A stretch of 64,000 nt of DNA, from the NCBI RefSeq assembly GCF_022669155.1, contig NZ_JALBVB010000040.1, positions 30,755 to 94,754 of the forward strand, read 5' to 3'. Positions within the stretch are counted from its first letter, which is position 1; each line of letters opens with the position of its first letter. This DNA comes from Kineococcus sp. TRM81007 (GTDB lineage: Bacteria > Actinomycetota > Actinomycetes > Actinomycetales > Kineococcaceae). Shown here piece after piece: positions 10,790-19,397 of the stretch. Below the pieces are notes generated by a model. It was not told the DNA's origin. It worked only from the letters and a program-made list of their open reading frames with translations, and made no database searches. Position numbers and translations under genes: made by a program.

Positions 10790-12640
10790 TCAGGTCCCCG
10801 GCGCACCACCGCGGCCGGCGAGCTCCCGCACCGGGAGGTCGCCGGCCGCCACCGGTTCCCCGTACAGGAACCCCTGCGCCAGCACCGCCCCCAGCTCCTT
10901 CAGCACCTCCGCCTGGGCCGGGCGCTCCACGCCCTCCACGACGACGTCCAGGTCCAGGTCGCGCCCCAGCGCCAGCAGCGCCCGCAGGAACTGCTGCGAC
11001 CGCGGGCACACGTCCACGTCGGCGGTGAAGCCCCGGTCGATCTTCACCGAGCCCAGCGGGATCGAGCGCAGGTGCAGCAGCGAGGAGTACCCGGTCCCGA
11101 AGTCGTCCAGGGACAGCGCGAAACCCTCCTCGTGCAGCCGGCCGGTGACCTCCTGCGCCGCCGCCAGGTCGTGCAGCAGCGCGTCCTCGGTGATCTCCAG
11201 CACCAGCTGCTGCGGGCGCAGGCCGTGCCGGCGCACCCGGTCGCAGACGGACTGCGGGAAACCCGGGTCGGTGAGCACTTCCGGCGGCACGTTCACCCCC
11301 ACCCGCAGGCCCGGCGGGCCGGTGCGCGACCACCGCGCCAGCTGCTCGCACGCCTGCTCCAGCACGGCGCCGGTCAGCGCCGGCAGCAGGTTGCTGCGCG
11401 CCGCCAGGGGGACGAACACCTCCGGGGGCACCTGCTCGCCGGCGTGCTCCCAGCGCGCCAGGCACTCCACGCCCGTCAGCCGCCCCGTCGCCAGCTCCAC
11501 GACCGGCTGGAACACCGTGCGCACCTCCCCGCGCACCAGGGCGCGGCGCAGCGGGTCGCGCAGGTGCAGGTCGCGCACCTGCGGCAGCCGCATGCTCGGC
11601 CGGTACAGCGAGCAGCGGCCCTTGCCGGCGCGCTTGGCGGCGTCGAGGGCCACGTCGGCGTGGGCCAGCACCGCCGTCGGCGCGGGGGAGTCGTCCTCGG
11701 CGGAGACCTGCGCGACGCCGACGCTCACCCCCACCCCCACCTGCCTGCCGGCGAGGGTGAAGCGGTCCGCCACCACCGCCACGGCCCGCTCCGCCAGCGC
11801 CAGCACGTGCGGGTGCGGGTGGCCGCGCACCCCGTGCTCGACGAGCACCGCGAACTGGTCGCTGCCCAGCCGCGCGAGGGTGTCGCCGGTGCCGACGACC
11901 CCCCGCAGGCGTTCCGCCACCCGCGTCAGCAGCTCGTCGCCGCCACCGTGCCCGAGGGCGTCGTTGACGGCCCGGAAGTCGTCGATGTCGATGCTCAGCA
12001 CCGCCAGCGGGCGCCGGTCGCGCCGGTGCAGCTCCAGGGCGTGCGTGAGGCGGTCCAGGAACATCGCCCGGTTCGGCAGCCCCGTCAGGTCGTCGTGCAG
12101 GCCGCGCCAGCGCAGCGCCGCCTCCCGCTCGTCGGCCTCCTCCCGCAGCCGCTCCACGGTGAGGACCTGCCCCAGCAGGGTCGCCAGCACCTCCAGCACC
12201 GGCCCGTGGCGCTCCACCTCCGCCGGCTGCACGCGCGGGTCCAGCCCGCACAGCGTGCCGAACAGCCGGCCGTCGCCGCCGCGGATCGGCACCCCCACGT
12301 ACGCGCCGATCGGCAGCTCGCGGGCGATGCCCGCCGCCGCGTACTGCGGCACCGCCATCGCGTCCGGTGCGATGCCGGGCGCACCGCCGTCGACGACGTG
12401 CCGGCAGAACGAGTCCGACCACTCGTGCCAGTCCCCGGCGCGCTTGCCGTACACCGCGTCGCGCACGTGCAGGTAGACCTGGCGGCCGTCCACGCGGGAG
12501 GTGATGGACCAGAACCCCAGCGGCACGTGCTCCTGCAGGAAGTCCAGCACCTGCGTGCACGCCTCGCCGAACGTCATCGGGTGCGGCGGCAGGGCGAGAC
12601 CCGTCGGCACCCGCCCGGCGTCCGGTCCCGCGAAGCCCAC
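10790..12640 (-). CDS. GAF-GGDEF-EAL cyclic-di-GMP phosphodiesterase, degenerate GGDEF
   Basis: A 616-residue signalling protein. It has a GAF sensor (about residues 25-165), a GGDEF domain (about 185-335) in which the active-site loop reads GSDQF, and an EAL domain (about 365-600). The EAL domain keeps ECLAR, DDFGTGYSS, KIDR and VVEGVE. The altered GGDEF loop suggests a non-cyclase, perhaps GTP-sensing, domain, while the EAL residues support c-di-GMP hydrolysis. No membrane segment, so it is cytoplasmic. ATG at 12577 is an alternative start. Confidence 0.88.
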   Translation of the reverse strand: MGFAGPDAGRVPTGLALPPHPMTFGEACTQVLDFLQEHVPLGFWSITSRVDGRQVYLHVRDAVYGKRAGDWHEWSDSFCRHVVDGGAPGIAPDAMAVPQYAAAGIARELPIGAYVGVPIRGGDGRLFGTLCGLDPRVQPAEVERHGPVLEVLATLLGQVLTVERLREEADEREAALRWRGLHDDLTGLPNRAMFLDRLTHALELHRRDRRPLAVLSIDIDDFRAVNDALGHGGGDELLTRVAERLRGVVGTGDTLARLGSDQFAVLVEHGVRGHPHPHVLALAERAVAVVADRFTLAGRQVGVGVSVGVAQVSAEDDSPAPTAVLAHADVALDAAKRAGKGRCSLYRPSMRLPQVRDLHLRDPLRRALVRGEVRTVFQPVVELATGRLTGVECLARWEHAGEQVPPEVFVPLAARSNLLPALTGAVLEQACEQLARWSRTGPPGLRVGVNVPPEVLTDPGFPQSVCDRVRRHGLRPQQLVLEITEDALLHDLAAAQEVTGRLHEEGFALSLDDFGTGYSSLLHLRSIPLGSVKIDRGFTADVDVCPRSQQFLRALLALGRDLDLDVVVEGVERPAQAEVLKELGAVLAQGFLYGEPVAAGDLPVRELAGRGGAPGT

Positions 12641-12770
12641 GCCGCCCGCCTTCCGGTGAGTCCCGGGACGTCCGTGTCCCCCCGCCGCGGGTCAGGCTGC
12701 CACGGGTGCGCCCCCGCGGCACGGCGAGCCGTCCTGCCCCGTCCACCCACCCCACAGCCCGCACCCCCTG

Positions 12771-12826
12771 CCCCCGCCGTGATCTCGCACGAGTGGGTGT
12801 TCAACCGTGCAAGATCACGGTGGGGG
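12771..12826. terminator. Long palindromic hairpin (family copy 1)
   Basis: Arms CCGTGATCTCGCACG (12777-12791) and CGTGCAAGATCACGG (12806-12820) pair with a single mismatch around a 14-nt loop. Flanking CCCCC and GGGGG extend the stem. It sits just after the PH-like gene (minus strand) and before the GGDEF-EAL gene. The core GTGATC-TGC / GCAAGATCAC recurs in the hairpin at 19350-19397, so this is a repeat family that probably acts as a terminator. Confidence 0.65.
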
Positions 12827-12831
12827 TGGGG

Positions 12832-13236
12832 TCACGGCTCGGTGGTGCCGGGACCGCCGAGGCCGCCGGACTCGCGGCGGGCGTCGGCGACGGCACGGGC
12901 GAACCCCTCGGCGGCCTCCCGCCCGGCCGGCGTGGTGAACCGCAGCGGGCGCCCGTCGACCACGACCTCGACGCGCACGCCGCCTGCCCCGCCGAACCCG
13001 CGCCCCGGCCGGACCGCGACCTCCCCGACACCGCCCAGCGGCACGGACGCCGTGGACGGGCCGCCGAGCAGGCGCGGCTGCGTCAGCCACAACCGCTGCG
13101 CGCTCACCGCGAGCGCCCCCGCCCCGCCGAACCCCCCGAACGGCCCGGAGGTCACCGGCAGCACCGCGAGCGGCGTCTCGCCCCCCTGGGCCATCAGGCC
13201 GAGCAGGGACGCGTGGGCGGGGTCGTCGCTGAGCAC
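12832..13236 (-). CDS. PH-like-domain hypothetical protein
   Basis: A 134-residue protein with alternating beta-strand pattern and a C-terminal amphipathic helix (PAGREAAEGFARAVADARR), typical of bacterial PH-like or GRAM-like domains. The phrase GALAVSAQRLWLTQ matches the 'value-to-be-sensed' strand of such domains. No signal peptide. The GTG start at 13236 has no strong Shine-Dalgarno. Function is unknown; possibly a scaffold or membrane-association module. Confidence 0.55.
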   Translation of the reverse strand: MLSDDPAHASLLGLMAQGGETPLAVLPVTSGPFGGFGGAGALAVSAQRLWLTQPRLLGGPSTASVPLGGVGEVAVRPGRGFGGAGGVRVEVVVDGRPLRFTTPAGREAAEGFARAVADARRESGGLGGPGTTEP

Positions 13237-13305
13237 CGCACCGTCCTACCGGGTCGCGCCGTTCGCGCTCCACCGCGGGAGGCGGTGCGCCCGGTCGGTG
13301 AGGGC

Positions 13306-13965
13306 TCAGTCCTCGGTCCGCCGGCGGATGTGGTCGTCCATGTGGGGGACGGTGGACCGCAGGACCCCGCGCTCGGGCGCGAAGATCAGCCCCTTCTTGA
13401 TGAGCTCGTCGCGGGCGACGCTGAGGTCGCCCGGTCGCCTCCTCCGCAAGCGCGTCACGAGATCCGACACCTGGCTCTGCACCGGGTCCTGCGCCATCGC
13501 CCGCATCAGCTTCTTCTGGGCGGGGGTGGCGCGGTTCCAGCGGGAGTGGAAGAGGCTGTCGTCGAGGACGGCGGTCCCCAGGGCGACGGCGACGTCGGCG
13601 TCGCCGGCGGTGATCGTGTCCGGCCCGGGAGCTGCCCGCCACGCCTGGTCGCCGAAGACCTGGACGAAGTAGGGGTAGCCACCTGAGACCGTGACGAGCT
13701 TGTCGAGCGCTGCCGGCTCGTAACGGATGCCCTCCGGGCGGGCGGGCGGGCGGGCGGGTTCGGCGAGCGCGGTCCGCGCGTCCTCGGGGCGCAGTGCGCC
13801 GATCTCGACGAAGCGGAACCGCTCGGCGTAGGAACGGGCCTCCGCGAGCTTGGCCGGCACGTTGGGCAGGCCCGCTCCGTAGAGGTGGAACGGCCAGGTG
13901 TTCTGAGTGACTGATGCGTCGCGGCGAGGACTCACCGGCGGTGCCGGACCCGTCCGGTCCCGCAC
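13306..13965 (-). pseudogene. AAA-type ATPase, N-terminally truncated remnant
   Basis: The readable protein matches the C-terminal half of Orc/Cdc6-like actinobacterial AAA proteins. It keeps GAGLPNVPAKLAEARSYAERF, a sensor-like stretch, GGYPYFVQVFGDQAW and a winged-helix tail (DELIKKGLIFAPERG). No Walker A or B motif is present. The first ~28 residues before GAGLP look unrelated. Intact relatives are around 400 residues; this has 219. I infer a 5' deletion that removed the nucleotide-binding core. It might still be expressed, but ATPase activity is not expected. Confidence 0.7.
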
Positions 13966-13983
13966 CGCCCGAGCCGTCGCCCC

Positions 13984-14673
13984 TCACAGCAACCGCCGCG
14001 CCGCCGCCCACCGGGTCAGCTCGTGCCGGTTGGACAGCTGCAGCTTGCGCAGCACCGACGACACGTGCGTCTCCACCGTCTTCACGGAGATGAACAGCTC
14101 CTTCGCGACCTCCTTGTACGCGTACCCGCGGGCGATCAGGCGCATCACCTCCCGCTCGCGCGCCGAGAGCCGGTCCAGCTCGTCGTCGGCGGCGGCGACC
14201 TCCCCGGCGACCGCGCCGAACGCGTCGAGGACGAAACCCGCCAGGCGCGGGGAGAACACCGCGTCGCCGTCGGCGACGCGCCGCACCGCCGCGGCCAGCT
14301 CGTCCCCGCTGATGGACTTCGTGACGTAGCCGCGCGCGCCGCGACGGATGACGGCGATGACGTCGTCCGCGGCGTCGGACACGCTCAGGGCCAGGAACCG
14401 CACGGGGGCCTCGCCGCCGAGCAGGTCCGCGCAGTCCGCCAGCACCCGCACACCGCCGGAACCTGCCCCGGGGGCGGGCGCCTCCCCGGCCGCGGCGGGC
14501 AGGTGCACGTCCAGCAGCACCACGTCCGGCAGTTCCCGGCGCACCACCTCCACGGCGGAGGACGCGTCACCGGCCTCGCCGACGACCTCCACGTCCGCCG
14601 CCGCGGCCAGTTCCGCGCGCACCCCGCTGCGCACCATCCGGTGGTCGTCGACCACCACCACCCGCACCGTCAC
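13984..14673 (-). CDS. NarL/LuxR-family response regulator
   Basis: A 229-residue response regulator. The receiver domain has the acidic pair VVDDH, the phospho-acceptor Asp in VVLLDVHLP, a Ser switch in FLALSVSD, and Lys in VTKSIS. A Pro/Gly insertion of about 20 residues (AGEAPAPGAGSGG region) sits inside the receiver. The C-terminal LuxR HTH reads LSAREREVMRLIARGYAYKEV. GTG start overlaps the kinase stop (GTGA), so it is coupled with the kinase. A partner of the PspC-fused kinase. Confidence 0.9.
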   Translation of the reverse strand: MTVRVVVVDDHRMVRSGVRAELAAAADVEVVGEAGDASSAVEVVRRELPDVVLLDVHLPAAAGEAPAPGAGSGGVRVLADCADLLGGEAPVRFLALSVSDAADDVIAVIRRGARGYVTKSISGDELAAAVRRVADGDAVFSPRLAGFVLDAFGAVAGEVAAADDELDRLSAREREVMRLIARGYAYKEVAKELFISVKTVETHVSSVLRKLQLSNRHELTRWAAARRLL

Positions 14674-15932
14674 GACGCCGCCCCCTCCGCGGCCGGCGCG
14701 GGCAGCCGCAGCACCACCTCGGTGCCGCCGTCGGCGGGCCGGCGCACCGACGCGCTGCCACCGGCGCGCGCCATGCGGCCCAGGATCGACTCGCGCACCC
14801 CCAGGCGGTCCTGCGGCACCGCGTCCAGGTCGAAACCCGGCCCCCGGTCGCGCACGAACACCTCGAACGAGCGCCGGTCGCCGGAGCCGAGGGACTCCGC
14901 GTACAGGGACACGGTGCCGCCGGCGTGCCGGCCGGCGTTCAGCAGCGCCTCGCGCGCCGCCTGCGCCAGCGCGCTCGTGCCGCGGTCCAGCGCCAGGCCG
15001 TCCACGTCGCCGACGAGCACCACCTCCACGGTCGCGCCCGAGGCGTCCTCCACCTCCGCCGCGGCCGAGCGCAGCGCCGCGCCCAGGGTTCCGGCGGCGG
15101 TGCCGTGGTCGCCGTACAGCCACCGGCGCAGGTCGCGCTCCTGCGCGCGCGCCAGCCGCGCCACCTCCACCGCGTCGCCGCTGCGGCGCTGGATGAGCGC
15201 GAGGGTCTGCAGCACCGAGTCGTGCACGTGCGCGGCGAGCTCGGCACGCTCCTGCTCACGGGCCAGGGCGGCGCGCTCGGCGCCCAGGTCCTGCCACAGC
15301 CGCACCGCCCACGGCGCCAGCACCACCGCCACGCCCGCCAGCACCGCCAGCGCCCCCAGCACCGAACCGCCCAGCGCGGCGGCGTCCCCGCCCAGGACGA
15401 GGAGCAGCACCACGCCCAGCAGCACCAGGGACGTGCCGGCCGCGACCCGCAGCGCGGCGGTGCGCCCGTCGCCGGCGCCCGCCCAGCGGGCCCGGCGGGT
15501 GGCGTCGAGCTGGCTCCACGCCAGCACCACCCCGGCACCGACGACGAGCACCGGCAGCACCACCCGGGACGAGGCGTCCACCCCGCCGACCTGCAGCGCG
15601 GCGGCGGCGCCCGCGAGCACCAGGGCGGCGCCGACGAGGGCGTCGCGGTGCGCGAGCACCCACGCGGACGGGTCGGCGCGGCGACCACCGGTGCCCACGT
15701 CCCGCTCGTCGGGCACCAGGAACCAGTAGGCGGCGTAGAGGGCCACGCCCGTCCCGGCCAGCACCGCGAGCGCCAGGAACGCCACCCGCACCCGGTTCAC
15801 GGGAACGTCGAGGTGCGCGGCCAGGCCGGCCGCCACCCCGCCGGCGCGGCGACCGGTCGCGGGCCGCACCAGCCGGGTGCGGGAACCGGGCGGTGCCGCC
15901 GGTCCGGCGTCCGCCGTCGCGCTCGTGCTCAC
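14670..15932 (-). CDS. Sensor histidine kinase with N-terminal PspC domain
   Basis: A 420-residue HisKA_3-type kinase. An N-terminal PspC domain with membrane hairpin (about residues 20-75) is followed by further TM segments up to about residue 215. Then come the phospho-acceptor box (HVHDSVLQTLALIQ) and HATPase_c with an N-box-like EALLNAGRHA and DRGPGFDL. PspC kinases sense envelope stress in actinobacteria (family knowledge). It is divergent from two PspC genes that probably form its regulon. Confidence 0.9.
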   Translation of the reverse strand: MSTSATADAGPAAPPGSRTRLVRPATGRRAGGVAAGLAAHLDVPVNRVRVAFLALAVLAGTGVALYAAYWFLVPDERDVGTGGRRADPSAWVLAHRDALVGAALVLAGAAAALQVGGVDASSRVVLPVLVVGAGVVLAWSQLDATRRARWAGAGDGRTAALRVAAGTSLVLLGVVLLLVLGGDAAALGGSVLGALAVLAGVAVVLAPWAVRLWQDLGAERAALAREQERAELAAHVHDSVLQTLALIQRRSGDAVEVARLARAQERDLRRWLYGDHGTAAGTLGAALRSAAAEVEDASGATVEVVLVGDVDGLALDRGTSALAQAAREALLNAGRHAGGTVSLYAESLGSGDRRSFEVFVRDRGPGFDLDAVPQDRLGVRESILGRMARAGGSASVRRPADGGTEVVLRLPAPAAEGAAS

Positions 15933-15984
15933 GGGCCGATCGTGGCACGCCGCACCGTCCCCGGGGCACCTCCCCGGAGCCGGA

Positions 15985-16016
15985 TCAGGGTCCGCTCAGG
16001 GTTCACCCGGGGGAAC
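15985..16016. promoter_or_regulatory. Operator-like direct repeat and palindrome between PspC genes
   Basis: Two TCAGGGT copies (15985-15991, 15996-16002) are spaced 11 bp apart, one helical turn. The palindrome-like GTTCACCCGGGGGAAC (16001-16016) overlaps the second. They lie in the 126-bp gap between the PspC kinase and the divergent PspC genes. A plausible site for the NarL-type regulator encoded alongside. Confidence 0.5.
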
Positions 16017-16058
16017 ACCCGATGGTCCCCGGCACCCCGCGGCCGCCACCGTGGAGCC

Positions 16059-16463
16059 ATGACGAACACGGACGCGAACACCGACCCCACCGGCACCTCC
16101 CGCGAGCTGCCGCCCGCCGGTCCCCGCCCCGGTCCCGACCGGTTCTTCGACGGCGTGCGCCGCACCGGCCTGACCCGCGGCCACGACCGCTGGGTGGCCG
16201 GCGTGTGCGGCGGCGTCGCCCACCGCCTCGGCGTCAACCCCGCTGCCGTGCGGGTCGGCGTCGTGGTCCTCGCCCTCCTCGGCGGGCTCGGCGTGCTGCT
16301 GTACGGGCTGGCGTGGGCCGTCCTGCCGGACGCCACCGGCCGCATCGAGGCGCAGGCCGCGCACCGCGGCGACGTGTCCGCCTCCTTCGTCGCGGCCGTC
16401 GGCCTCGTCGTGCTGGACCTCATCGGCGGGGTGGGCCTCGGCCTGCCCTGGAACTGGGGCTGA
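16059..16463 (+). CDS. PspC-domain small membrane protein
   Basis: A 134-residue protein. A soluble N-terminal stretch of about 40 residues leads into a PspC domain (WVAGVCGGVAHRLGVNP) with a membrane hairpin (about residues 65-90: VVLALLGGLGVLLYGLAWAVLP). A second hydrophobic segment lies near the C-terminus. It shares strong similarity over the PspC part with the next gene and the kinase. Likely part of an envelope-stress module controlled by the divergent two-component system. Confidence 0.87.
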   Translation: MTNTDANTDPTGTSRELPPAGPRPGPDRFFDGVRRTGLTRGHDRWVAGVCGGVAHRLGVNPAAVRVGVVVLALLGGLGVLLYGLAWAVLPDATGRIEAQAAHRGDVSASFVAAVGLVVLDLIGGVGLGLPWNWG

Positions 16464-16500
16464 TCGCGGTGCCGCGGCGCCGACGGGCAGGCTGGTCCCC

Positions 16501-17952
16501 GTGAGCACCCCCGACCCCGGGCGCGGCGGTCAGCGCGACACCGGCAAGCTGGCCCGCGCCACCGAGCTCGTGCGCTCCTGGGGCGTCGTGCGCGGGCGGG
16601 ACCGCTGGTTCGCCGGCGTGTGCGGGGGCGTGGCCGCCCGCCTCGGCGTCGACCCGGTCCTCCTGCGCGGCCTCCTCGTCGCCCTCGTCCTCGTCGGCGG
16701 CCTCGGCCTGGCCCTGTACGGGATCGCGTGGGCCGTCCTGCCGGACGAGCGCGGCCGCGTCGAGCTGGAGGCCGCCGCTCGCGGCGACGTCTCCGGGGGT
16801 TTCGCCCTGTCCGCCGCCCTGGTGCTGCTGGACCTCGCCGTGGGCGGCCTGGCCGGCCCGGCGTTCGGCCCCCTCGGCGGGAACACCGGGTGGGGGTTCC
16901 TCGTCACGAGCCTCGTCGCGGCGCTGCTGTGGTGGTTGTTCCACGACCACCTCGTCGCGGCCTGGGCCCGGCGCCCGCAGCGGGAGGAGGCGCCCGCGCC
17001 CGCCCCGGAACCGGCGGCCGCGGCCGCGGCCACCGTCTCGCTGCGCAAGGCCCCGCCGCCCGGGCCGGTGGTGGAACCCGTGGAACCCGTGGGACCCGTC
17101 GCGGGTTTCGGCTCGGCCACGGAACGCAGCGCCGCCGCCCGCGAGAAGGCCCTCGCGGCCGTCGAGCGGCGCACCGCCGCCCGCGGCTCCGGCTCACCGC
17201 TGCTGACCACCGTCGCGCTCGGCGTCGCGATGCTCGCCGCCGGCGCCGTGGTCCTCGCCGACCTGCTCGTGGTGCTGCCCGCCCCGGCGCCGGTGCTCGC
17301 GCTGACCGCCGCGCTCGCGGTCGTCGGCGCCGGCGCGGTCGCCGCCGGGCTGGCCGGCCGGCGCACCGCGCTCGTCGGGTTCGGCGTGCCCCTGGCGGTG
17401 TGGACCGTGCTCGCCGGGACGCTGCCGCCCGTCGGCGGCTGGCAGTGGGATGCGAACAGCACGTGGACGCCGACGGCGGCCTCGGTGCGCGAGCAGGCCG
17501 CGTTCAGCTCCGCCGTCGGGCGGATGCGGGTGGACCCCTCCGGCCTCGTCCCCGCGGGGGGCGAGCCGGTGCCGGTCACCGCGACCCTGGCCGCCGGGCG
17601 GCTGGAGGTCGTCGTCCCCGAGGACCGCACCGTGCTGGTGGACGCGCGCGCCCTGGCGGGCAGCCTGCGATGGGACGCGGCCGGGGACGTGGCGCCGGTG
17701 GCCTCCGGTGACCGGGCGCTCGTGGCGACCGGCGCGAGCGGGGAGGGCACCGGCCGGGAGGGTGGCCTGGACACCCGCCTGGTCCTCGCCGCGGGGCCGG
17801 ACGCCGGGCGCGTCGCCGCCACCACCGAGGTCACCGGTGACGACGTGGCGGACTGGACGGTGCCGGACGGCGTCGCGGTCGTGCGGGCGGTCGTGTGGGG
17901 CGGGGAGGTCCGCGTCGGTGCGGACGGTTCCGAGCTGCTGGAGGGGTCGTGA
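16501..17952 (+). CDS. PspC-domain membrane protein with LiaF-like C-terminal domain
   Basis: A 483-residue protein. The PspC domain (about residues 25-85) is followed by a TM segment near 135, a Pro/Ala-rich cytoplasmic linker (about 160-235), two or three more TM segments (240-310) and a soluble C-terminal beta-rich domain (about 330-483). The last resembles the LiaF/toastrack region of envelope-stress proteins. It lies 37 nt downstream of the 16059 gene. The C-terminal assignment rests on pattern only. Confidence 0.82.
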   Translation: MSTPDPGRGGQRDTGKLARATELVRSWGVVRGRDRWFAGVCGGVAARLGVDPVLLRGLLVALVLVGGLGLALYGIAWAVLPDERGRVELEAAARGDVSGGFALSAALVLLDLAVGGLAGPAFGPLGGNTGWGFLVTSLVAALLWWLFHDHLVAAWARRPQREEAPAPAPEPAAAAAATVSLRKAPPPGPVVEPVEPVGPVAGFGSATERSAAAREKALAAVERRTAARGSGSPLLTTVALGVAMLAAGAVVLADLLVVLPAPAPVLALTAALAVVGAGAVAAGLAGRRTALVGFGVPLAVWTVLAGTLPPVGGWQWDANSTWTPTAASVREQAAFSSAVGRMRVDPSGLVPAGGEPVPVTATLAAGRLEVVVPEDRTVLVDARALAGSLRWDAAGDVAPVASGDRALVATGASGEGTGREGGLDTRLVLAAGPDAGRVAATTEVTGDDVADWTVPDGVAVVRAVVWGGEVRVGADGSELLEGS

Positions 17953-18197
17953 GCGACGAGCGGGACGAGCGCCCGGACGTGGCACCCGCCGAGCGGCGTG
18001 CGCTGGTGGAGGTGGGGGCCGTGGTGTGGGGCTTCGCGTTCCTCGCCGTGGCGACCGTCGTGGGGGTGCGCGCCCTCACCGGGGTGAGCTGGGCGTGGGG
18101 GTGGAACGTGGCGGGCGTGCTGCTGCTGGGTGGCCTGGCCACCGTCGCCGCCGGCCTGGCCACCGCAGGGCGCGCCCGTTCGCGCCGCCGTCGGTAA
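17949..18197 (+). CDS. Small two-TM membrane protein
   Basis: An 82-residue protein whose GTG overlaps the stop of the PspC/LiaF-like gene by 4 bp, so it is translationally coupled. A charged N-terminus is followed by two hydrophobic helices (about residues 22-42 and 50-72) and an Arg-rich tail, giving an N-in/C-in hairpin. No known domain. Position suggests an accessory subunit of the PspC stress module. Confidence 0.7.
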   Translation: MSDERDERPDVAPAERRALVEVGAVVWGFAFLAVATVVGVRALTGVSWAWGWNVAGVLLLGGLATVAAGLATAGRARSRRRR

Positions 18198-18207
18198 CGT
18201 CGTCCCC

Positions 18208-19314
18208 GTGACGCACCACGGCGCGGGGCACGAGGCGGGACGGGGCGAGGTCCGGGTCGAGCCGGAGTGGGGCCGCACGAGCGGCGGTGACCCCGTCGCG
18301 CGGTGGGTCCTGGACGACGGCGCGGTGCGGGTGGGGCTCGTGGAGCACGGCGCGCGCATCCAGTCGGTCCTGGCGCCCGACCGGGACGGCGTCCTGGGCG
18401 ACGTCGCCCTCGGGTTCGGCGAGCTCACCCCGTACGAGGGCAAGGGGCGTTCGTTCGGCGCGACGGTGGGTCGCTTCGCCAACCGCATCGCCGGCGGGGC
18501 GTTCACCCTCGACGGCCGCAGGTTCTCCATCCCGGCCACCGACCGCGGCAACGCGCTGCACGGCGGGACGGACCCCTACTCGCAGCGGGTGTGGACGGCG
18601 CACGAGGTGCCCGGCGCGTGCGGGGTGCGGTTCTCCCTGCTCAGCCCGGACGGGGACAACGGGTTCCCCGGGGCGCTGAGCGTGCACGTGCAGTACGTCC
18701 TGACCGGCGGGGTGCTGGCGGTGGAGACGTCCGCCACGACGGACGCGCCGACGGTCCTGAACCTCACCAACCACGCCTACTGGAACCTCGCCGGGGAGGG
18801 CAGCGGCACGGTGGAGGCGCACCTGCTGCAGGTGGACGCGGCGGCGTTCCTGCCGGTGGACCCCACCGGCGTGCCCACGGGGGAGCGGCGGGCGGTGGCC
18901 GGCACCCCGTTCGACTTCACGGAGGCGGTGCCCGTCGGGTACCGGCTGCGCGACGGGGAGGCGGCCGGCGACGAGCAGTTGGAGCGCGGCTCGGGCTTCG
19001 ACCACTGCTTCGTGCTGGCGGAGGTGCCCGGCGGGGAGCGGGAGGTGTCGCGCGCGGCGCGCGTGGAGGAGCCGGTGTCGGGGCGGACGCTGGAGGTGTG
19101 GACGGACCAGCCCGGTCTGCAGGTGTTCAGCGGCGGGACCCTCGCTGGCACCCTCACCGGCAAGGCGGGCGCCCCGTACGGCCCGCGCACCGGGCTCGCG
19201 CTGGAGCCGCAGGCGTTCCCCGACGCCCCCAACCACCCGGACTTCCCCACCACGGTGCTGCGCGAGGGCGACGAGTTCCTCTCCGTCACCGAGTTCCGCT
19301 TCGGCCTCGCCTGA
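18208..19314 (+). CDS. galM: Aldose 1-epimerase
   Basis: Mutarotase of 368 residues interconverting alpha and beta sugar anomers. Hallmarks are GRFANRIAGG, the catalytic His region (NHAYWNLAG near residue 190), FDHCF, and the catalytic Glu in GLALEPQAFPDAPN near residue 335. The GTG start is 11 nt after the previous stop. It is cytoplasmic, without a signal peptide. It could feed galactose or fucose anomers to catabolism, but is distant from the fucose locus. Its 3' end faces a long hairpin. Confidence 0.9.
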   Translation: MTHHGAGHEAGRGEVRVEPEWGRTSGGDPVARWVLDDGAVRVGLVEHGARIQSVLAPDRDGVLGDVALGFGELTPYEGKGRSFGATVGRFANRIAGGAFTLDGRRFSIPATDRGNALHGGTDPYSQRVWTAHEVPGACGVRFSLLSPDGDNGFPGALSVHVQYVLTGGVLAVETSATTDAPTVLNLTNHAYWNLAGEGSGTVEAHLLQVDAAAFLPVDPTGVPTGERRAVAGTPFDFTEAVPVGYRLRDGEAAGDEQLERGSGFDHCFVLAEVPGGEREVSRAARVEEPVSGRTLEVWTDQPGLQVFSGGTLAGTLTGKAGAPYGPRTGLALEPQAFPDAPNHPDFPTTVLREGDEFLSVTEFRFGLA

Positions 19315-19349
19315 CCCCGCACCCCCGCCCCACCACGGACCCCCACCCC

Positions 19350-19397
19350 CGCGGTGATCCTGCGTGTTTGAGCGCTCAAACATGCAAGATCACCGCG
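19350..19397. terminator. 48-bp near-perfect palindrome (family copy 2)
   Basis: Two 24-bp arms meet at AGC|GCT with only two non-Watson-Crick positions, one of which would be G-U in RNA. It lies between the convergent ends of galM and the SRPBCC gene, the place for a bidirectional terminator. The outer arm core (GTGATC-TGC / GCAAGATCAC) is shared with the hairpin at 12771-12826. Confidence 0.7.
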
